Positions 43,728 through 53,407 of a stretch of 64,000 nt of DNA are shown one piece after another. The DNA comes from JAQVEM01 sp964595565. Lineage in GTDB: Bacteria > Actinomycetota > Humimicrobiia > Humimicrobiales > Humimicrobiaceae. Below the pieces are notes generated by a model. It made no database searches and was not told the DNA's origin. It was given only the letters and a program-made list of their open reading frames with translations. Each line of letters begins with the position of its first letter. Within the stretch, counting starts at the first letter, position 1. The position numbers and the translations under genes are program-made. Location of the stretch: contig CAZQQX010000003.1 in the NCBI GenBank assembly GCA_964595565.1, forward strand, positions 19,184 to 83,183. Direction: 5' to 3'.

Positions 43728-44507
43728 TTATTTATTTTCTGAATTTCTCTTGCCGAGTTTATCTATAAAAGTTTCAACAAGGTCAATTGGAATAGGGAAC
43801 ACAATAGTGGAATTCTGTTCTGTGGCTATTTCCTTTAACGTCTGAAGAAACCTCAGCTGTACAGATACAGGATATCTACTCAGTACTTTTGCAGCCTCAG
43901 ACAATCTTTCGGAAGCCTGGAATTCTCCTTCGGCGTTAATTATTTTTGCCCTTCTTTCTCTTTCAGCTTCAGCCTGTCTGGCAAATGCTCTCTGTATTGA
44001 TTGTGGTAATTCAACATCTTTGACTTCAACGGTTGAAACTTTTACTCCCCACGGGTCCGTTTGCTCATCAATTATTTTCTGGAGTTCCTGATTAATTTTA
44101 TCTCTTCTGGCAAGAAGGTCATCAAGATCGGCCTGACCGAGTATACTTCTCAGTGTGGTCTGGGCTATCTGTGATGTTGCAACTATATACCTCTCAATCT
44201 TGACCACACTTTTTGCTGGATCCAGGACTCTGAAATAAATCACAGCATTAACCTTTACCGGGACGTTGTCATGGGTTATTATATCCTGCGGTGGAACGTC
44301 CATGGTAACGGTTCTGAGGTCAACTTTAATCATTTTATCTACGAATGGAATTATTATAAATATACCGGGTCCTTTTACTCCTTTTAATCTTCCAAACCTG
44401 AATATTACACCCCTTTCATATTCTCTCAGGATTTTAACAGCTGAAATCAGTAGCATCAATACAATAAATATACCAAATAATACTGCTATCACCACTCCTA
44501 CTGGCAT
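43728..44507 (-). CDS. Slipin/stomatin-like SPFH protein
   Basis: 259 residues with an N-terminal hydrophobic anchor, an SPFH domain starting EYERGVIFRFGRLKGVKGPG and PPQDIITHDNVPVKVNAVIYF, and the stomatin C-terminal helical part with RQAEAERERRAKIINAEGE. Together with the NfeD gene immediately upstream (1 bp gap) it forms the classic stomatin-NfeD operon. ATG 44507 has an AAAGGAGG site. Confidence 0.95.
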   Translation of the reverse strand: MPVGVVIAVLFGIFIVLMLLISAVKILREYERGVIFRFGRLKGVKGPGIFIIIPFVDKMIKVDLRTVTMDVPPQDIITHDNVPVKVNAVIYFRVLDPAKSVVKIERYIVATSQIAQTTLRSILGQADLDDLLARRDKINQELQKIIDEQTDPWGVKVSTVEVKDVELPQSIQRAFARQAEAERERRAKIINAEGEFQASERLSEAAKVLSRYPVSVQLRFLQTLKEIATEQNSTIVFPIPIDLVETFIDKLGKRNSENK

Positions 44508-44508
44508 T

Positions 44509-45903
44509 TTAACCTCCTTTTTTATTTATGTTATTTAATAATTTTACCATTAAGGTTAAACTATCTAAAGAAATTATTTTAACCTTTTTACCTTTTATAA
44601 TTTTCTTTCCGTCAGCGGATACCGCCTTCCATATTTCCCCCGATACTCTGACCAGACCTTCAGGATTTAACTCCCTGATAACTACTGCTGTTTCTTCAAT
44701 AATGCCTTCCATGCCGGTAACAGGTTTTGACCGGTGGACCCTGTAAACTGCCCTGATTACTATAATTATAAATCCGGATACCACTACCGATGCACTAATT
44801 ATAAGGCTTCTGGCAATTTTAAGATAGGGAGCGCTGGTATTAATTAGCAGGAAAGACCCGATAAAAAGTGAAGCTACACCTGCTATAGACAGTATACCCC
44901 CCAGGCCAAAAACTACATCAAGAATAAATAAAATTATGGCCAGAATTATTAAGGCAAGACCCGCGTAGTTAATGGGGAGTATGCTGAATGCATAGAGTCC
45001 GAGAATTATAAATAAAACTCCAAGAGCTCCCGAAATGCCCAGTCCGGGATTGGAGAATTCATAAATTATTCCAAAGATTCCCAGAATAAACAGTACATAA
45101 GCGATATTTGGATTAACTATAATATGAAGAAACCGGGTGATGAAATTAATTTCAATTTTTTCAGCGGTGATATTTTTACTTTTAAGGATGAAAGTTACCC
45201 CTGATTTGTCTATAACTCTGCCGTCTATCTTTTGCAGGAGGTCTTCCGTATCCAGTGCCATAAGGTCGACTACGCCGAGCTCCAGAGCTTCGGCAGAGGT
45301 TACGGAATCACTATTTCTTACTGCTTCCTCGGCCCACTCAGCATTTCTTCCCCTGGATGCTGCAAGGTTCTTGATGTAAGAAACAGAATCGTTAGTGACC
45401 TTCTCAAGCGTGTCCTCTGAAATTTGCTGGTCTCCCCCGAGGTTAACCGGATGTGCTGCCCCGATAGTTGTAAGCGGGGCCATGACCGCGATATCTGCTG
45501 CAAGGGTAATAAATGTACCGGCGGAAGCAGCTCTTGCGCCTCCGGGGTGAACGAAAACTATGACAGGGATTTCTGTATTTAGAATTTCAGTTATTATCTC
45601 CCGCATAGATGTTTCAAGACCGCCGGGGGTATCCATTATTATGATGAGCCCATATCCGGAGTCAAGAGATTTTTTTAAGCATTTTGACACATAATTTGAT
45701 ACAGGCGGGTCTATTATGCCTGTAATCTCGCAGGTGTAAAAATTATTTATTTCGGTGTAATCTTCGCCGGTGTTATTATTTATGTTGTTTTCCGGGTTGC
45801 CCGTGTCTCCCGATAGGGTTTTACCAGCGGGTGATGTTATGAATAAAAAAATAAAGATGATAAATATTAAAAATATTAAAAATTTACTGACTTTTTTTTG
45901 CAT
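44509..45903 (-). CDS. NfeD-family membrane serine protease (ClpP class)
   Basis: 464 residues: signal anchor, a ClpP-like protease domain (about 50-240) with MDTPGGLETSM, HPGGARAASAGTFI (Ser in ASAG) and a downstream lysine within SVSYIKNLAASRGRN, followed by about four transmembrane helices and a C-terminal OB-type NfeD domain (about 395-460). In archaea such proteases cleave stomatin, which fits the adjacent slipin gene. The Ser-Lys dyad is intact. Confidence 0.94.
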   Translation of the reverse strand: MQKKVSKFLIFLIFIIFIFLFITSPAGKTLSGDTGNPENNINNNTGEDYTEINNFYTCEITGIIDPPVSNYVSKCLKKSLDSGYGLIIIMDTPGGLETSMREIITEILNTEIPVIVFVHPGGARAASAGTFITLAADIAVMAPLTTIGAAHPVNLGGDQQISEDTLEKVTNDSVSYIKNLAASRGRNAEWAEEAVRNSDSVTSAEALELGVVDLMALDTEDLLQKIDGRVIDKSGVTFILKSKNITAEKIEINFITRFLHIIVNPNIAYVLFILGIFGIIYEFSNPGLGISGALGVLFIILGLYAFSILPINYAGLALIILAIILFILDVVFGLGGILSIAGVASLFIGSFLLINTSAPYLKIARSLIISASVVVSGFIIIVIRAVYRVHRSKPVTGMEGIIEETAVVIRELNPEGLVRVSGEIWKAVSADGKKIIKGKKVKIISLDSLTLMVKLLNNINKKGG

Positions 45904-46074
45904 ATTATCCTGCTAATTTAAAATTGCATGTCCTGTTTGTGTTGAAATAACTTTTACACTATTATTATAATACATTGTTTCTGAAAAATTAGAAAATTAG
46001 CCTGTGCGATAAACAAAAAAGGCCGGTATGGGCTATGTTAAGTTTAAACTATAAATTTAAAATGGAGGTTGCAA

Positions 46075-46239
46075 ATGGAAAAGTGGTTATGCAGAATTTG
46101 TGGCTATATTTATGATCCCGGAAAAGGCGACCCTGAAGCTGATATAGAACCGGGAGTAAGTTTTGAAGATTTGCCGGATGACTGGATCTGTCCTGAATGC
46201 GGTGCGTCAAAAGAGGAATTTGAGGTATATGAAGAATAA
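46075..46239 (+). CDS. Rubredoxin
   Basis: A 54-residue rubredoxin. The iron ligands sit in CRICGYIYD and CPECGASK; GDPEADIEPG and FEDLPDDWICP are the family core. ATG 46075 follows AATGGAGG. It donates or accepts single electrons, typically to rubrerythrin or superoxide reductase in anaerobes; neither is in the window. It converges on the NIL-ferredoxin gene of the homocysteine cluster. Confidence 0.97.
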   Translation: MEKWLCRICGYIYDPGKGDPEADIEPGVSFEDLPDDWICPECGASKEEFEVYEE

Positions 46240-46281
46240 CCGGTCCTGTTGCTGATAAATTGAGATTAATATATTTTACGG

Positions 46282-46689
46282 CTATATATTTACTTTAATA
46301 GCGGAAACAGGGCAACAATCCAGGCATAATTCGCACAAAATACATTTTTCTTTATCAAATTTTAGTTCCCGAGTTTTACTGTCAAGAGTTAGAGCCTGGG
46401 TAATACATATAGAAGTACAAACACCGCAATTAACACAGAGATTTTTGTCCACTATTATATCTTTTGCAGCTTCCTGAACGGTTACCCCGGTGCGGGTCAG
46501 GTATTCGATTGCTTCATCAATCCGGGTTTTATCTCCCTTTAATTCAATCAGCATCTTACCTTCCATGTTGGGAGTTATTTCAGCTCTCAGTATATTAAAC
46601 TCCAGGTCAAACTCCTTTACAAGCTTATAAGTGATAGATTTTGTTACAATTTTTTCCGGAAAACTCAGGACCAGTTTTCTTTTTACCAT
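46282..46689 (-). CDS. NIL domain plus 2x[4Fe-4S] ferredoxin (homocysteine biosynthesis partner)
   Basis: 135 residues: an N-terminal NIL domain (about 1-75; VLSFPEKIVTKSITYKLV) and two ferredoxin motifs, CVNCGVCTSICITQA and CILCELCLDCCPVSA. It matches MA1822 of Methanosarcina acetivorans, which works with the COG1900 protein to form homocysteine from aspartate semialdehyde and sulfide. It overlaps or abuts the end of the upstream partner at base 46689. Confidence 0.92.
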   Translation of the reverse strand: MVKRKLVLSFPEKIVTKSITYKLVKEFDLEFNILRAEITPNMEGKMLIELKGDKTRIDEAIEYLTRTGVTVQEAAKDIIVDKNLCVNCGVCTSICITQALTLDSKTRELKFDKEKCILCELCLDCCPVSAIKVNI

Positions 46690-47855
46690 TAGAGTTCCTC
46701 CTTGCTGAGAATGCCAAGGTCACGATATTTTTCATCCAGAGGTATGGGAGCAACAAAATTAGTCAAATAAAACTTACCTGTTTTAATTTCATTTTTTAAA
46801 ACATTGGATATCTGCAGTGCTTTAAAGTAACTCGAAATAGGAGCCGCTGGGACCAGTTTCCCATTAATTTTTATTTTACCGCTCCTGAGTTGATTATAAT
46901 TCACTTTTCCGTAAGAAGGTTTATTCCTTCTCTGTATTGAATAATCAATAATTTCTGTATATATATCCTCATTTTTTATCTTAAGAAATTCTACCATTTC
47001 TTCATCAATTACCGGTATTGGAATGCCTATTCCCATAAATATGGAAACGCCATATCCACGAAGCACACATGCCCGTAAGTATTCAGTCGACATCTCTTTC
47101 AGATTGCCTATAACTGCGAGGGTTCCTGCAGATTCATACGGCGTGCCATTGGCGAGCCTTTCTACTCCGGGGTTGTGCTGGGTACCGTACCATGCAACAT
47201 AACCCCTGGCGCCGGCAAGAAAAATCCTGGTTCCTATACCGATGGTCCTGTAATAGGGGTCATTTAAAAGCGGGCTGAGCTGGCCAGCAGTAGAGAAAGT
47301 GGCGTTTCCGAAGTTGGGAAGTAGCTTGCCCATATAGGTGTATATGGTTTTACTGGATGAATTGGTAGCTACTGAATAATTCTGGTAAGCATTTCTGGGG
47401 TTAAATAAATAAGCCTGATTTATAGTGTTTTTGGTTATGTAAGTTTCAATTTCTTTTCTCGGATAACAATCAGTCCCATAAGAGATTGCCCTCAGTTTTA
47501 CCGGTTTTCCTGAAATTAAATCTTCGATTACGTGGGCTCCCCCGTATTTCATTCCCTCTGATTCTGAAAGTTCGGAAGCCCCGATGAATGCGTCAACAGC
47601 AGCCAGACCCGTGTATGCCGGGACATCATTTAACCATACTTTAGTCATTCTTATTGGCGGGTCCGCGTGGCCAAAATTCAGGAATGCTCCTGATGAGCAC
47701 ATCGGGCTAAAAGTTGCAGTAGTAACCACGTCGACTTCTCTTGCTGCGCTTTTTACCCCTTTTTCGGCTACATAATCAATTATCTCTTCAGCATTTAAGA
47801 CTACAGCCTTGCCTTTTTTTATTTTTTCATTTATCTCTTCAATTGTTTTAGACAT
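46689..47855 (-). CDS. Homocysteine biosynthesis protein (HcyBio, DUF39/COG1900)
   Basis: 388 residues. The two cysteines known to matter in the methanogen protein appear as C53 (SPMCSSGAFLNFGH) and C130 (SYGTDCYPRKEIE); GTRIFLAGARGYVAWYGTQHNPG is a further conserved block. It uses sulfide and aspartate semialdehyde to make homocysteine, bypassing O-acyl homoserine. It is co-transcribed with the NIL-ferredoxin gene and divergent from the UPF0280 gene (155 bp apart). Confidence 0.93.
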   Translation of the reverse strand: MSKTIEEINEKIKKGKAVVLNAEEIIDYVAEKGVKSAAREVDVVTTATFSPMCSSGAFLNFGHADPPIRMTKVWLNDVPAYTGLAAVDAFIGASELSESEGMKYGGAHVIEDLISGKPVKLRAISYGTDCYPRKEIETYITKNTINQAYLFNPRNAYQNYSVATNSSSKTIYTYMGKLLPNFGNATFSTAGQLSPLLNDPYYRTIGIGTRIFLAGARGYVAWYGTQHNPGVERLANGTPYESAGTLAVIGNLKEMSTEYLRACVLRGYGVSIFMGIGIPIPVIDEEMVEFLKIKNEDIYTEIIDYSIQRRNKPSYGKVNYNQLRSGKIKINGKLVPAAPISSYFKALQISNVLKNEIKTGKFYLTNFVAPIPLDEKYRDLGILSKEEL

Positions 47856-48010
47856 AATTTAATAAAATCAGATTTTGATTTAGTAAATTATAATACCCTA
47901 ATATCAATTTTTTTCCAATAACCACCCGCTTCTATAATGGATTTATGATTTTGTGTATAATATAATTTTTACTGTCTTTTTGTGTTACAGTATTATCAGA
48001 GAGGAGTGGT

Positions 48011-48793
48011 ATGGGAGCTATGGAGAATAACCCTGATTCAGATATCATAAAAGTTTTTTCGGGCAGGAATGATATAGATAAAAGTGTTTACAGGAATAGA
48101 ATAAGCTATAAAGAAAGATATAACTGGAGGATCGTTTATAAATACAGTGACCTTTTAATTAGCTGTGACAGGGACGTGGGAGCTAAACTCAGGAAGCTGG
48201 TCAGGGAAATATACAATTTGCTTGAGTCTTTTATAGAGGAAGAACCATTATTTAAAAAAAGTCTTTCACCCATAGAAATAAAGGAACATTATCCGTCTGT
48301 AATAAAAAAAATGTGCCGGAAGTCATCCATATTTAATGTTGGCCCCATGGCAACGGTGGCAGGAGCAGTTTGTGATTATATCGCTTCCGGGCTGAATAGC
48401 TCCTGCAGCAATCTGATAATAGAGAACGGAGGGGATGTTTTCATAAAGAGCAGAAGGGATGTGAATGCAGGTGTGTATGTTAAAAATAAAGATTTTGCAG
48501 ATAAAATATATTTAAAAATTAAAGCAAAGGATACACCGTGCGGGATGTGCTCTTCATCCGGAACCTTTGGCCATTCACTGAGCATGGGGAAAAGCGATCT
48601 GGTTGTGGTTCTGTCCGGCTCAGTTATAAGCGCAGATGGAGCGGCAACATCAATTGCCAATAAAATTAATAGTCCCGATGATATAGACATGGTCATAGAC
48701 TACTACAGTAAAATAAAGGATATAAAAGGTATCTTAATCATAAAAAACAGCATGCTCGGTGTCTGGGGAAATATGGAGCTTGTAAATATTTAG
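48011..48793 (+). CDS. UPF0280 / COG2122 ApbE-like protein
   Basis: 260 residues. The segments NVGPMATVAGAVCDYIASGL, NLIIENGGDVFIK and CGMCSSSGTFGHSLSMGKSD are those of the UPF0280 family, which is related to ApbE. In methanogens the COG2122 protein is needed for the homocysteine pathway. Its position divergent from the HcyBio/NIL-ferredoxin pair supports the same role. The last 4 bp overlap the convergent bactofilin gene. Confidence 0.92.
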   Translation: MGAMENNPDSDIIKVFSGRNDIDKSVYRNRISYKERYNWRIVYKYSDLLISCDRDVGAKLRKLVREIYNLLESFIEEEPLFKKSLSPIEIKEHYPSVIKKMCRKSSIFNVGPMATVAGAVCDYIASGLNSSCSNLIIENGGDVFIKSRRDVNAGVYVKNKDFADKIYLKIKAKDTPCGMCSSSGTFGHSLSMGKSDLVVVLSGSVISADGAATSIANKINSPDDIDMVIDYYSKIKDIKGILIIKNSMLGVWGNMELVNI

Positions 48794-49218
48794 TCTTTTT
48801 TTAATTTATCGGTGTTTACTTCAATACCTTTTTTTTCATTTTCTGGCTTAAAAACATTGGAATCCGAGCTCAGAGTGCTCTCGCCTTTAAAAAGCCCGCC
48901 CCTGGCGATGGTTAAAAGTGCGTCTTTTTGAGTCAGGTTCCCGATAAATTTTCCTGTTGAAGTAATTTCGACCTCTCCCGAAGATATCATATCTCCTTTG
49001 TAGGCGCCGGCTATAGTGGCGTTTACTGTTCTAACAGTGGCTTCTACATTGCCTTCTTTTCCAATTACGATATCCTTGCCCACTATAATCTCACCTTTTG
49101 CAGAGCCATCAATTCTTAAAGAGCCCGGACAATTAATTTTCCCGTCTATCTGAACCCCTTCTGCAATTATGGTCATATTTTTTGTGCCCTTTATTTCATC
49201 TCCTCTTCTTGATAGCAT
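48790..49218 (-). CDS. Bactofilin (polymer-forming cytoskeletal protein)
   Basis: 142 residues with a beta-helical core built from repeats such as VQIDGKINCPGSLRIDGSAKGEI and KDIVIGKEGNVEA, and polar termini. Bactofilins form filaments that localise cell wall enzymes. The protein starts at ATG 49218 with a GGGAGG site. It is divergent from the CapA-like gene 212 bp away. Confidence 0.93.
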   Translation of the reverse strand: MLSRRGDEIKGTKNMTIIAEGVQIDGKINCPGSLRIDGSAKGEIIVGKDIVIGKEGNVEATVRTVNATIAGAYKGDMISSGEVEITSTGKFIGNLTQKDALLTIARGGLFKGESTLSSDSNVFKPENEKKGIEVNTDKLKKD

Positions 49219-49429
49219 TTGAGCTCTTCCTCCCTTTTGGAAAAATGTTACAGATTTTTTATAAATTTAAAAATTTTTGCATGTTATTATAACATGTTTC
49301 GACTAAAAGTTAATGAAGAAAAATTAAAAGAATTTTATTACTTCAAATTTTAACTGTGAAAATATACAATTGTTTTAATGGTGAATTTACTTATAAAAAT
49401 TAATAAATTGCCAGAAACATGACGGTGGA

Positions 49430-51196
49430 ATGAAAGGAAAAAAAATATTTAAGTTTCTATTAGAGTCAATTTTAATTTTAATATTTTTAGCATATGGGAG
49501 CATATCATGCCAGGTTGATTGGCTCGGTACAGATGACACCCCGAAGGCAGAAGAGTCCGGGGGAACTGTTGCCGGAAGCGAACCGCAGGTTGAAGAAGAA
49601 AAAGAATCTGTAGAAATAGAAAAAGAAGAGATAATCCCGGTAAAAGTCTGGATTGAGGAAGAAGTTCCTTCTGATATGGGATTAGAGGTCAAGAGCAGGC
49701 TGTCAGGAACTTTTGATGAGATAGAAATTGTAGCTAAAAAAGAAGATTCAGACATACGGGTCGAGGTTAATAAATACACAGACAGCCCGAATTCAATAGG
49801 AACTTTTGTACTGGCTCCAGTGGTTTCTTTTTTTAGAACCCCCGATTATATTTCTTATAACGATTTTGAAAAATTCTGGTGCGGAGAAGAAGAGGCGCTT
49901 GATTACCTGTCATCCGATGGCTCTGAGCCCGGGCTTATTTTAACCTGGGAAGTTTATGGGGTACTCAAAAAAATTTTAGGGGAGAGTGGAAACAGTAATA
50001 TAAAAATAGTAAGCGAGGAAGAGCTTCTGCTAAGAATTGAAAATGATAATATTTTTTCTATAGTACCTTTTGATGATATTTTAAAAAAATACAGGGTACT
50101 TAATCTGGATGATATGTCCGTGTTTGATAAGGGACTGGATATTAGAGATTATCCGCTGGCAGCGAATATAAGTTTTGAAAGTATTAATCCTGATATGGAG
50201 AGAAAGATAGCCGGGTATTGCGGGGAAAACTTTTTAACCAACAGGAATACAGAAAAAATTACCTCCGTTATAATGACCGGTGTTACTGCGCTTGCGCGAG
50301 GTAAAACCATTGGAAGAAGAATGGATGAGCAAGGTGTTCTTTATCCTGCTGAGAAAATAGTAGATGTGCTTATAGATGCTGATATTACCCATATAAGCAA
50401 TGAGATATGTTTTGTAGAAGGCTGTAGCAGTGAAAACAGGTTTCCTTATCTGTGCAGCAGTCCCGAATATATAGAATTACTTGAATATATAGAAACAGAT
50501 GTAATTGAGCTTACCGGAAACCACATGAATGACTATGGCCCTGAATGGATGTTAAAGACTCTGGACATGTACGATGAGAGAGGCTGGCCATATTTTGGCG
50601 GAGGAAGGAACCTTGAGGAATCTTACCACCCTGCCCTTTTTGAAATTAATGGAAATAAAATTGCTTTTCTGGGAGTCAATGCATATGGACTGGCAAATAT
50701 AAATGAATGGGCAGGGGAAGATTCACCAGGAGCTGCAAAATTAAATATCTGGGATGAAGCAGAAAAGAAGGAAGATTTTGAAATAGTAAAGGAGATAATT
50801 AAGGAATTAAAGAGCCAGGGCTATCTGGTTATTTTTACCTTCCAGTACCAGGAATCGGAACAGTACAGTCCTACAGAAAGCCAGATTGCAGATTTTAGAA
50901 GGATAATAGATTCGGGAGCAGACATTGTAAGCGGGAGCCAGTCACACTGGCCCATGGGGGTTGAATTCAGAGGTAGCGGTTTTATAAATTACGGTCTGGG
51001 AAATATTTTTTACAACATGCGGGATATAACGGGACTGAAGCAGGGAATTATAGCAAAGCATATTTTTTATGAAGGAAGGTACATAAATACTATTATGATA
51101 ACCACAATGCTTGAGAATTTAAGCCAGCCACGGCTTACTACCCCGGAGGAAAGAGAAGAGCTCCTTAACTCTATTTTTGCCGGCAGCATAAGATAA
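49430..51196 (+). CDS. CapA/PgsA-family lipoprotein-like protein
   Basis: 588 residues. An N-terminal hydrophobic segment ending SISC may be a lipobox, then an acidic linker (about 30-75), a region with substrate-binding-like character (about 75-260), and a CapA (PGA_cap) metallophosphatase-like domain (about 275-560) with VIMTGVTAL, ISNEICFV, TGNHMNDYG and SGSQSHWPMG. In CapA the first motif is normally GD; here it is MTGVTAL, so a metal ligand may be missing. Likely extracellular. Confidence 0.82.
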   Translation: MKGKKIFKFLLESILILIFLAYGSISCQVDWLGTDDTPKAEESGGTVAGSEPQVEEEKESVEIEKEEIIPVKVWIEEEVPSDMGLEVKSRLSGTFDEIEIVAKKEDSDIRVEVNKYTDSPNSIGTFVLAPVVSFFRTPDYISYNDFEKFWCGEEEALDYLSSDGSEPGLILTWEVYGVLKKILGESGNSNIKIVSEEELLLRIENDNIFSIVPFDDILKKYRVLNLDDMSVFDKGLDIRDYPLAANISFESINPDMERKIAGYCGENFLTNRNTEKITSVIMTGVTALARGKTIGRRMDEQGVLYPAEKIVDVLIDADITHISNEICFVEGCSSENRFPYLCSSPEYIELLEYIETDVIELTGNHMNDYGPEWMLKTLDMYDERGWPYFGGGRNLEESYHPALFEINGNKIAFLGVNAYGLANINEWAGEDSPGAAKLNIWDEAEKKEDFEIVKEIIKELKSQGYLVIFTFQYQESEQYSPTESQIADFRRIIDSGADIVSGSQSHWPMGVEFRGSGFINYGLGNIFYNMRDITGLKQGIIAKHIFYEGRYINTIMITTMLENLSQPRLTTPEEREELLNSIFAGSIR

Positions 51197-51272
51197 TTTT
51201 TCTGGCGGCGCAAAATGGTAACTGCATATGCACCCTTAAAATTATAGTAAAAAGCGGCTTTCTTAAAGCTAT

Positions 51273-52433
51273 TTATTCCCACTTAAAAAACTTAATTGAA
51301 AGGACCAGACTTACAACAATCCAGCCCCCTATAATCAGGAGCTCTTTATACATTGAGGAAATACCCAGTCCTTCAATGGCCACCATTCTCAACGCGTCAT
51401 TCAGGTGTGTGCTGGGAAGAATATTTGAAATTACCTGGAGAAAACCCGGCATTACATTCAGGGGAAAGAAAATCCCTCCCAGAAAAAGCAGTATAAAAAA
51501 TACAATCATGCATACAGGCGTGGCAGCCCTGGCATTTTTGACAAAGGAAACCAGGGAAAAACCGATGCTTAAAAAACAGACGGCGCCCAGTGTAATTACA
51601 AACCACAGCAGGAAATAATTTCCGGAGATGCTGACATTAAATAAAAGGATGCCTATAATCATTATTATAAAAGTCTGGATAAGCATTATCATGTAATGGT
51701 TAATAATCTGGCTCAGTATTATGATATGCTTTTTGAGTGGAGTGACAGAAAGCCTGCGGTATATCCCTTTCTGTCTGTCTTCTATAAAACCAGTTGCCGA
51801 TGCCATAATGCCGGTTACCATTAGAGCCATGATTATTATCCCGGGCATAATGTAGTCTATGGCTTTCATACCGTAATCCTGCCACACGATATCCTTATAT
51901 ATAAAGCCATACAGGAACATAAAGAAGAGCGGGAAAATCATTGTCCAGAAAAGATCGTCCATGTTTCTTAAAAATAATTTATTTTCCAGCGCCAGCCCGA
52001 GCGAAAGACGCTGTTTCTGTCCGCCTGAAAGAGTTGCATAGTAGGCATTTTTTTTCTCGCTCAGTGACACAAGTTTTAGTATTTCGGATGGAGGCAGGGA
52101 TTTCTTATAATAGCTGCCAAAAAGCTCAATTGCTTCTATCACCCTGATTTTATTATAAAGGGCAGTAGTCTGGAGCTACACCCCTATAAGCTCTTTAATG
52201 GCCGATAAATTAGACAGCGCGTCCATTGAATAAATATTAATAGAGCCCCTGTCAGGTTTTCTCAGACCGACTATCATTTCCACGGTAGTTGTCTTTCCCG
52301 CTCCATTGGGCCCGAGAAGGCCGAATATTTCTCCCTTTTCTATTGAAAAACTGACTCCGTCTGCTGCTTTTATGCTGCCATAGTGTTTGGTTAAATCCCT
52401 GACTTCCAGGCTGTAAGTAGAATTATTCTCCAT
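51273..52433 (-). pseudogene. ABC-2 transporter pseudogene (ATPase fused to permease, with internal stop)
   Basis: The ATPase start (MENNSTYSLEVRDLTKHYG, Walker A GPNGAGKTT) runs to an in-frame TAG at 52176, where relatives have glutamine (IGV then QLQTT). The frame resumes unchanged (LQTTALYNKIRVIEAIELFG) to the signature LSGGQKQRL, and then jumps straight to an ABC-2 permease (LFWTMIFPLFFMFLYGFIY), losing Walker B, the D-loop and the switch histidine. The permease part (six helices) looks complete. The ATPase half cannot work, so this is a pseudogene from deletion plus a nonsense change. Confidence 0.88.
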
Positions 52434-52493
52434 TTAAGTTTTTTAAATCTTTAGAAAATAATAATTAATTTATTATATAATAAAAGCTCTTTT

Positions 52494-53057
52494 TTATAAG
52501 CCAAGTTCGCTGCTTATATTCTGCATTGATTTAAGGACAATTTCAATAAAATCAGGCAGTGAGATACCCAGTTTTTCCTCACACAGGGCGATGTCTTCCC
52601 TGCGGGTTCCACCGGCAAAGGATTTTTGTTTAAATTTTTTAAGTACAGATTTCACGGCCACAGAAGATAATTTTTTATCAGGTCTTACAAGGGCACAGGC
52701 AACGATCAGGCCAGTTAAGCTATCGCCGCAGAAAAGAGACCAGTCCATGGGGCTTACGGGCTCTACCCCGTTATTGCGCCAGTTGTGGGAGGATATTGTG
52801 TGTGCCACATTTTCCGGAACTTCAAAGCCTTTTTCTCTTAAGATTTTAATTACTTCAAGTCCATGCCTTTCTTTTGGGACACTGTCACTGTAATCACCAT
52901 CATGCAGAAGACCGGCCATTGCCCATTCTTCTTCATTCCCGTGTAGCTTTTTTGCCAGTTCCCCCATCATTGCTTCTGTTGCCAGCATGTGGCTTATGAT
53001 ATTTTTATTTTTAATCTGCTGGTTTAAAAAGTTTAAAGCCTGTTTCCTATTAATCAT
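52494..53057 (-). CDS. HD-domain phosphohydrolase
   Basis: 187 residues. H-HD-D signatures are visible as SHMLATE, AGLLHDGDYSD, and a late CGDSLTG aspartate. It is similar to small HDIG-type proteins of anaerobes with unknown nucleotide or phosphate-ester substrate. ATG 53057 has no strong upstream site visible beyond GGGG. The 350 bp upstream holds one hairpin and no gene. Confidence 0.85.
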   Translation of the reverse strand: MINRKQALNFLNQQIKNKNIISHMLATEAMMGELAKKLHGNEEEWAMAGLLHDGDYSDSVPKERHGLEVIKILREKGFEVPENVAHTISSHNWRNNGVEPVSPMDWSLFCGDSLTGLIVACALVRPDKKLSSVAVKSVLKKFKQKSFAGGTRREDIALCEEKLGISLPDFIEIVLKSMQNISSELGL

Positions 53058-53407
53058 TTTGTTAACCCCGCTTTTATCTGGATTATTTAATTATTGCCAC
53101 TGTGCTTTATCCCTGATAGCTCAGGATAAATTTTATCACTAAAATGTAATTAAGTTAAAGGAATCTACCGGATAATATTACCATAAACAATTTTGAAAGG
53201 CATAAATATTTGACTCCGGCCCCTGATAGTTAATATAAACAAAAAGTATAAAAAAATTATAATGCTGGTTTAAAATGTTACTTAATATTAAACTGTTAGG
53301 TAAACAGGCGGATAAATTAAGACGAAAGGCAGCTAAAGGAAGTTACTCCGGGTTATTCTGGTTCCGGTAGTTTTTATGTTAATAATCTGCAGGCAGATAG
53401 CAATATA
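53058..53407. other. 350-bp gap with one hairpin
   Basis: Between divergent HD and DegV genes. A stem-loop at 53106-53130 (10 bp with one bulged C, loop TAGC) is followed on the plus strand by TTTT. No gene or known RNA family is recognised; the rest is AT-rich, with a possible promoter region for degV. Confidence 0.4.
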
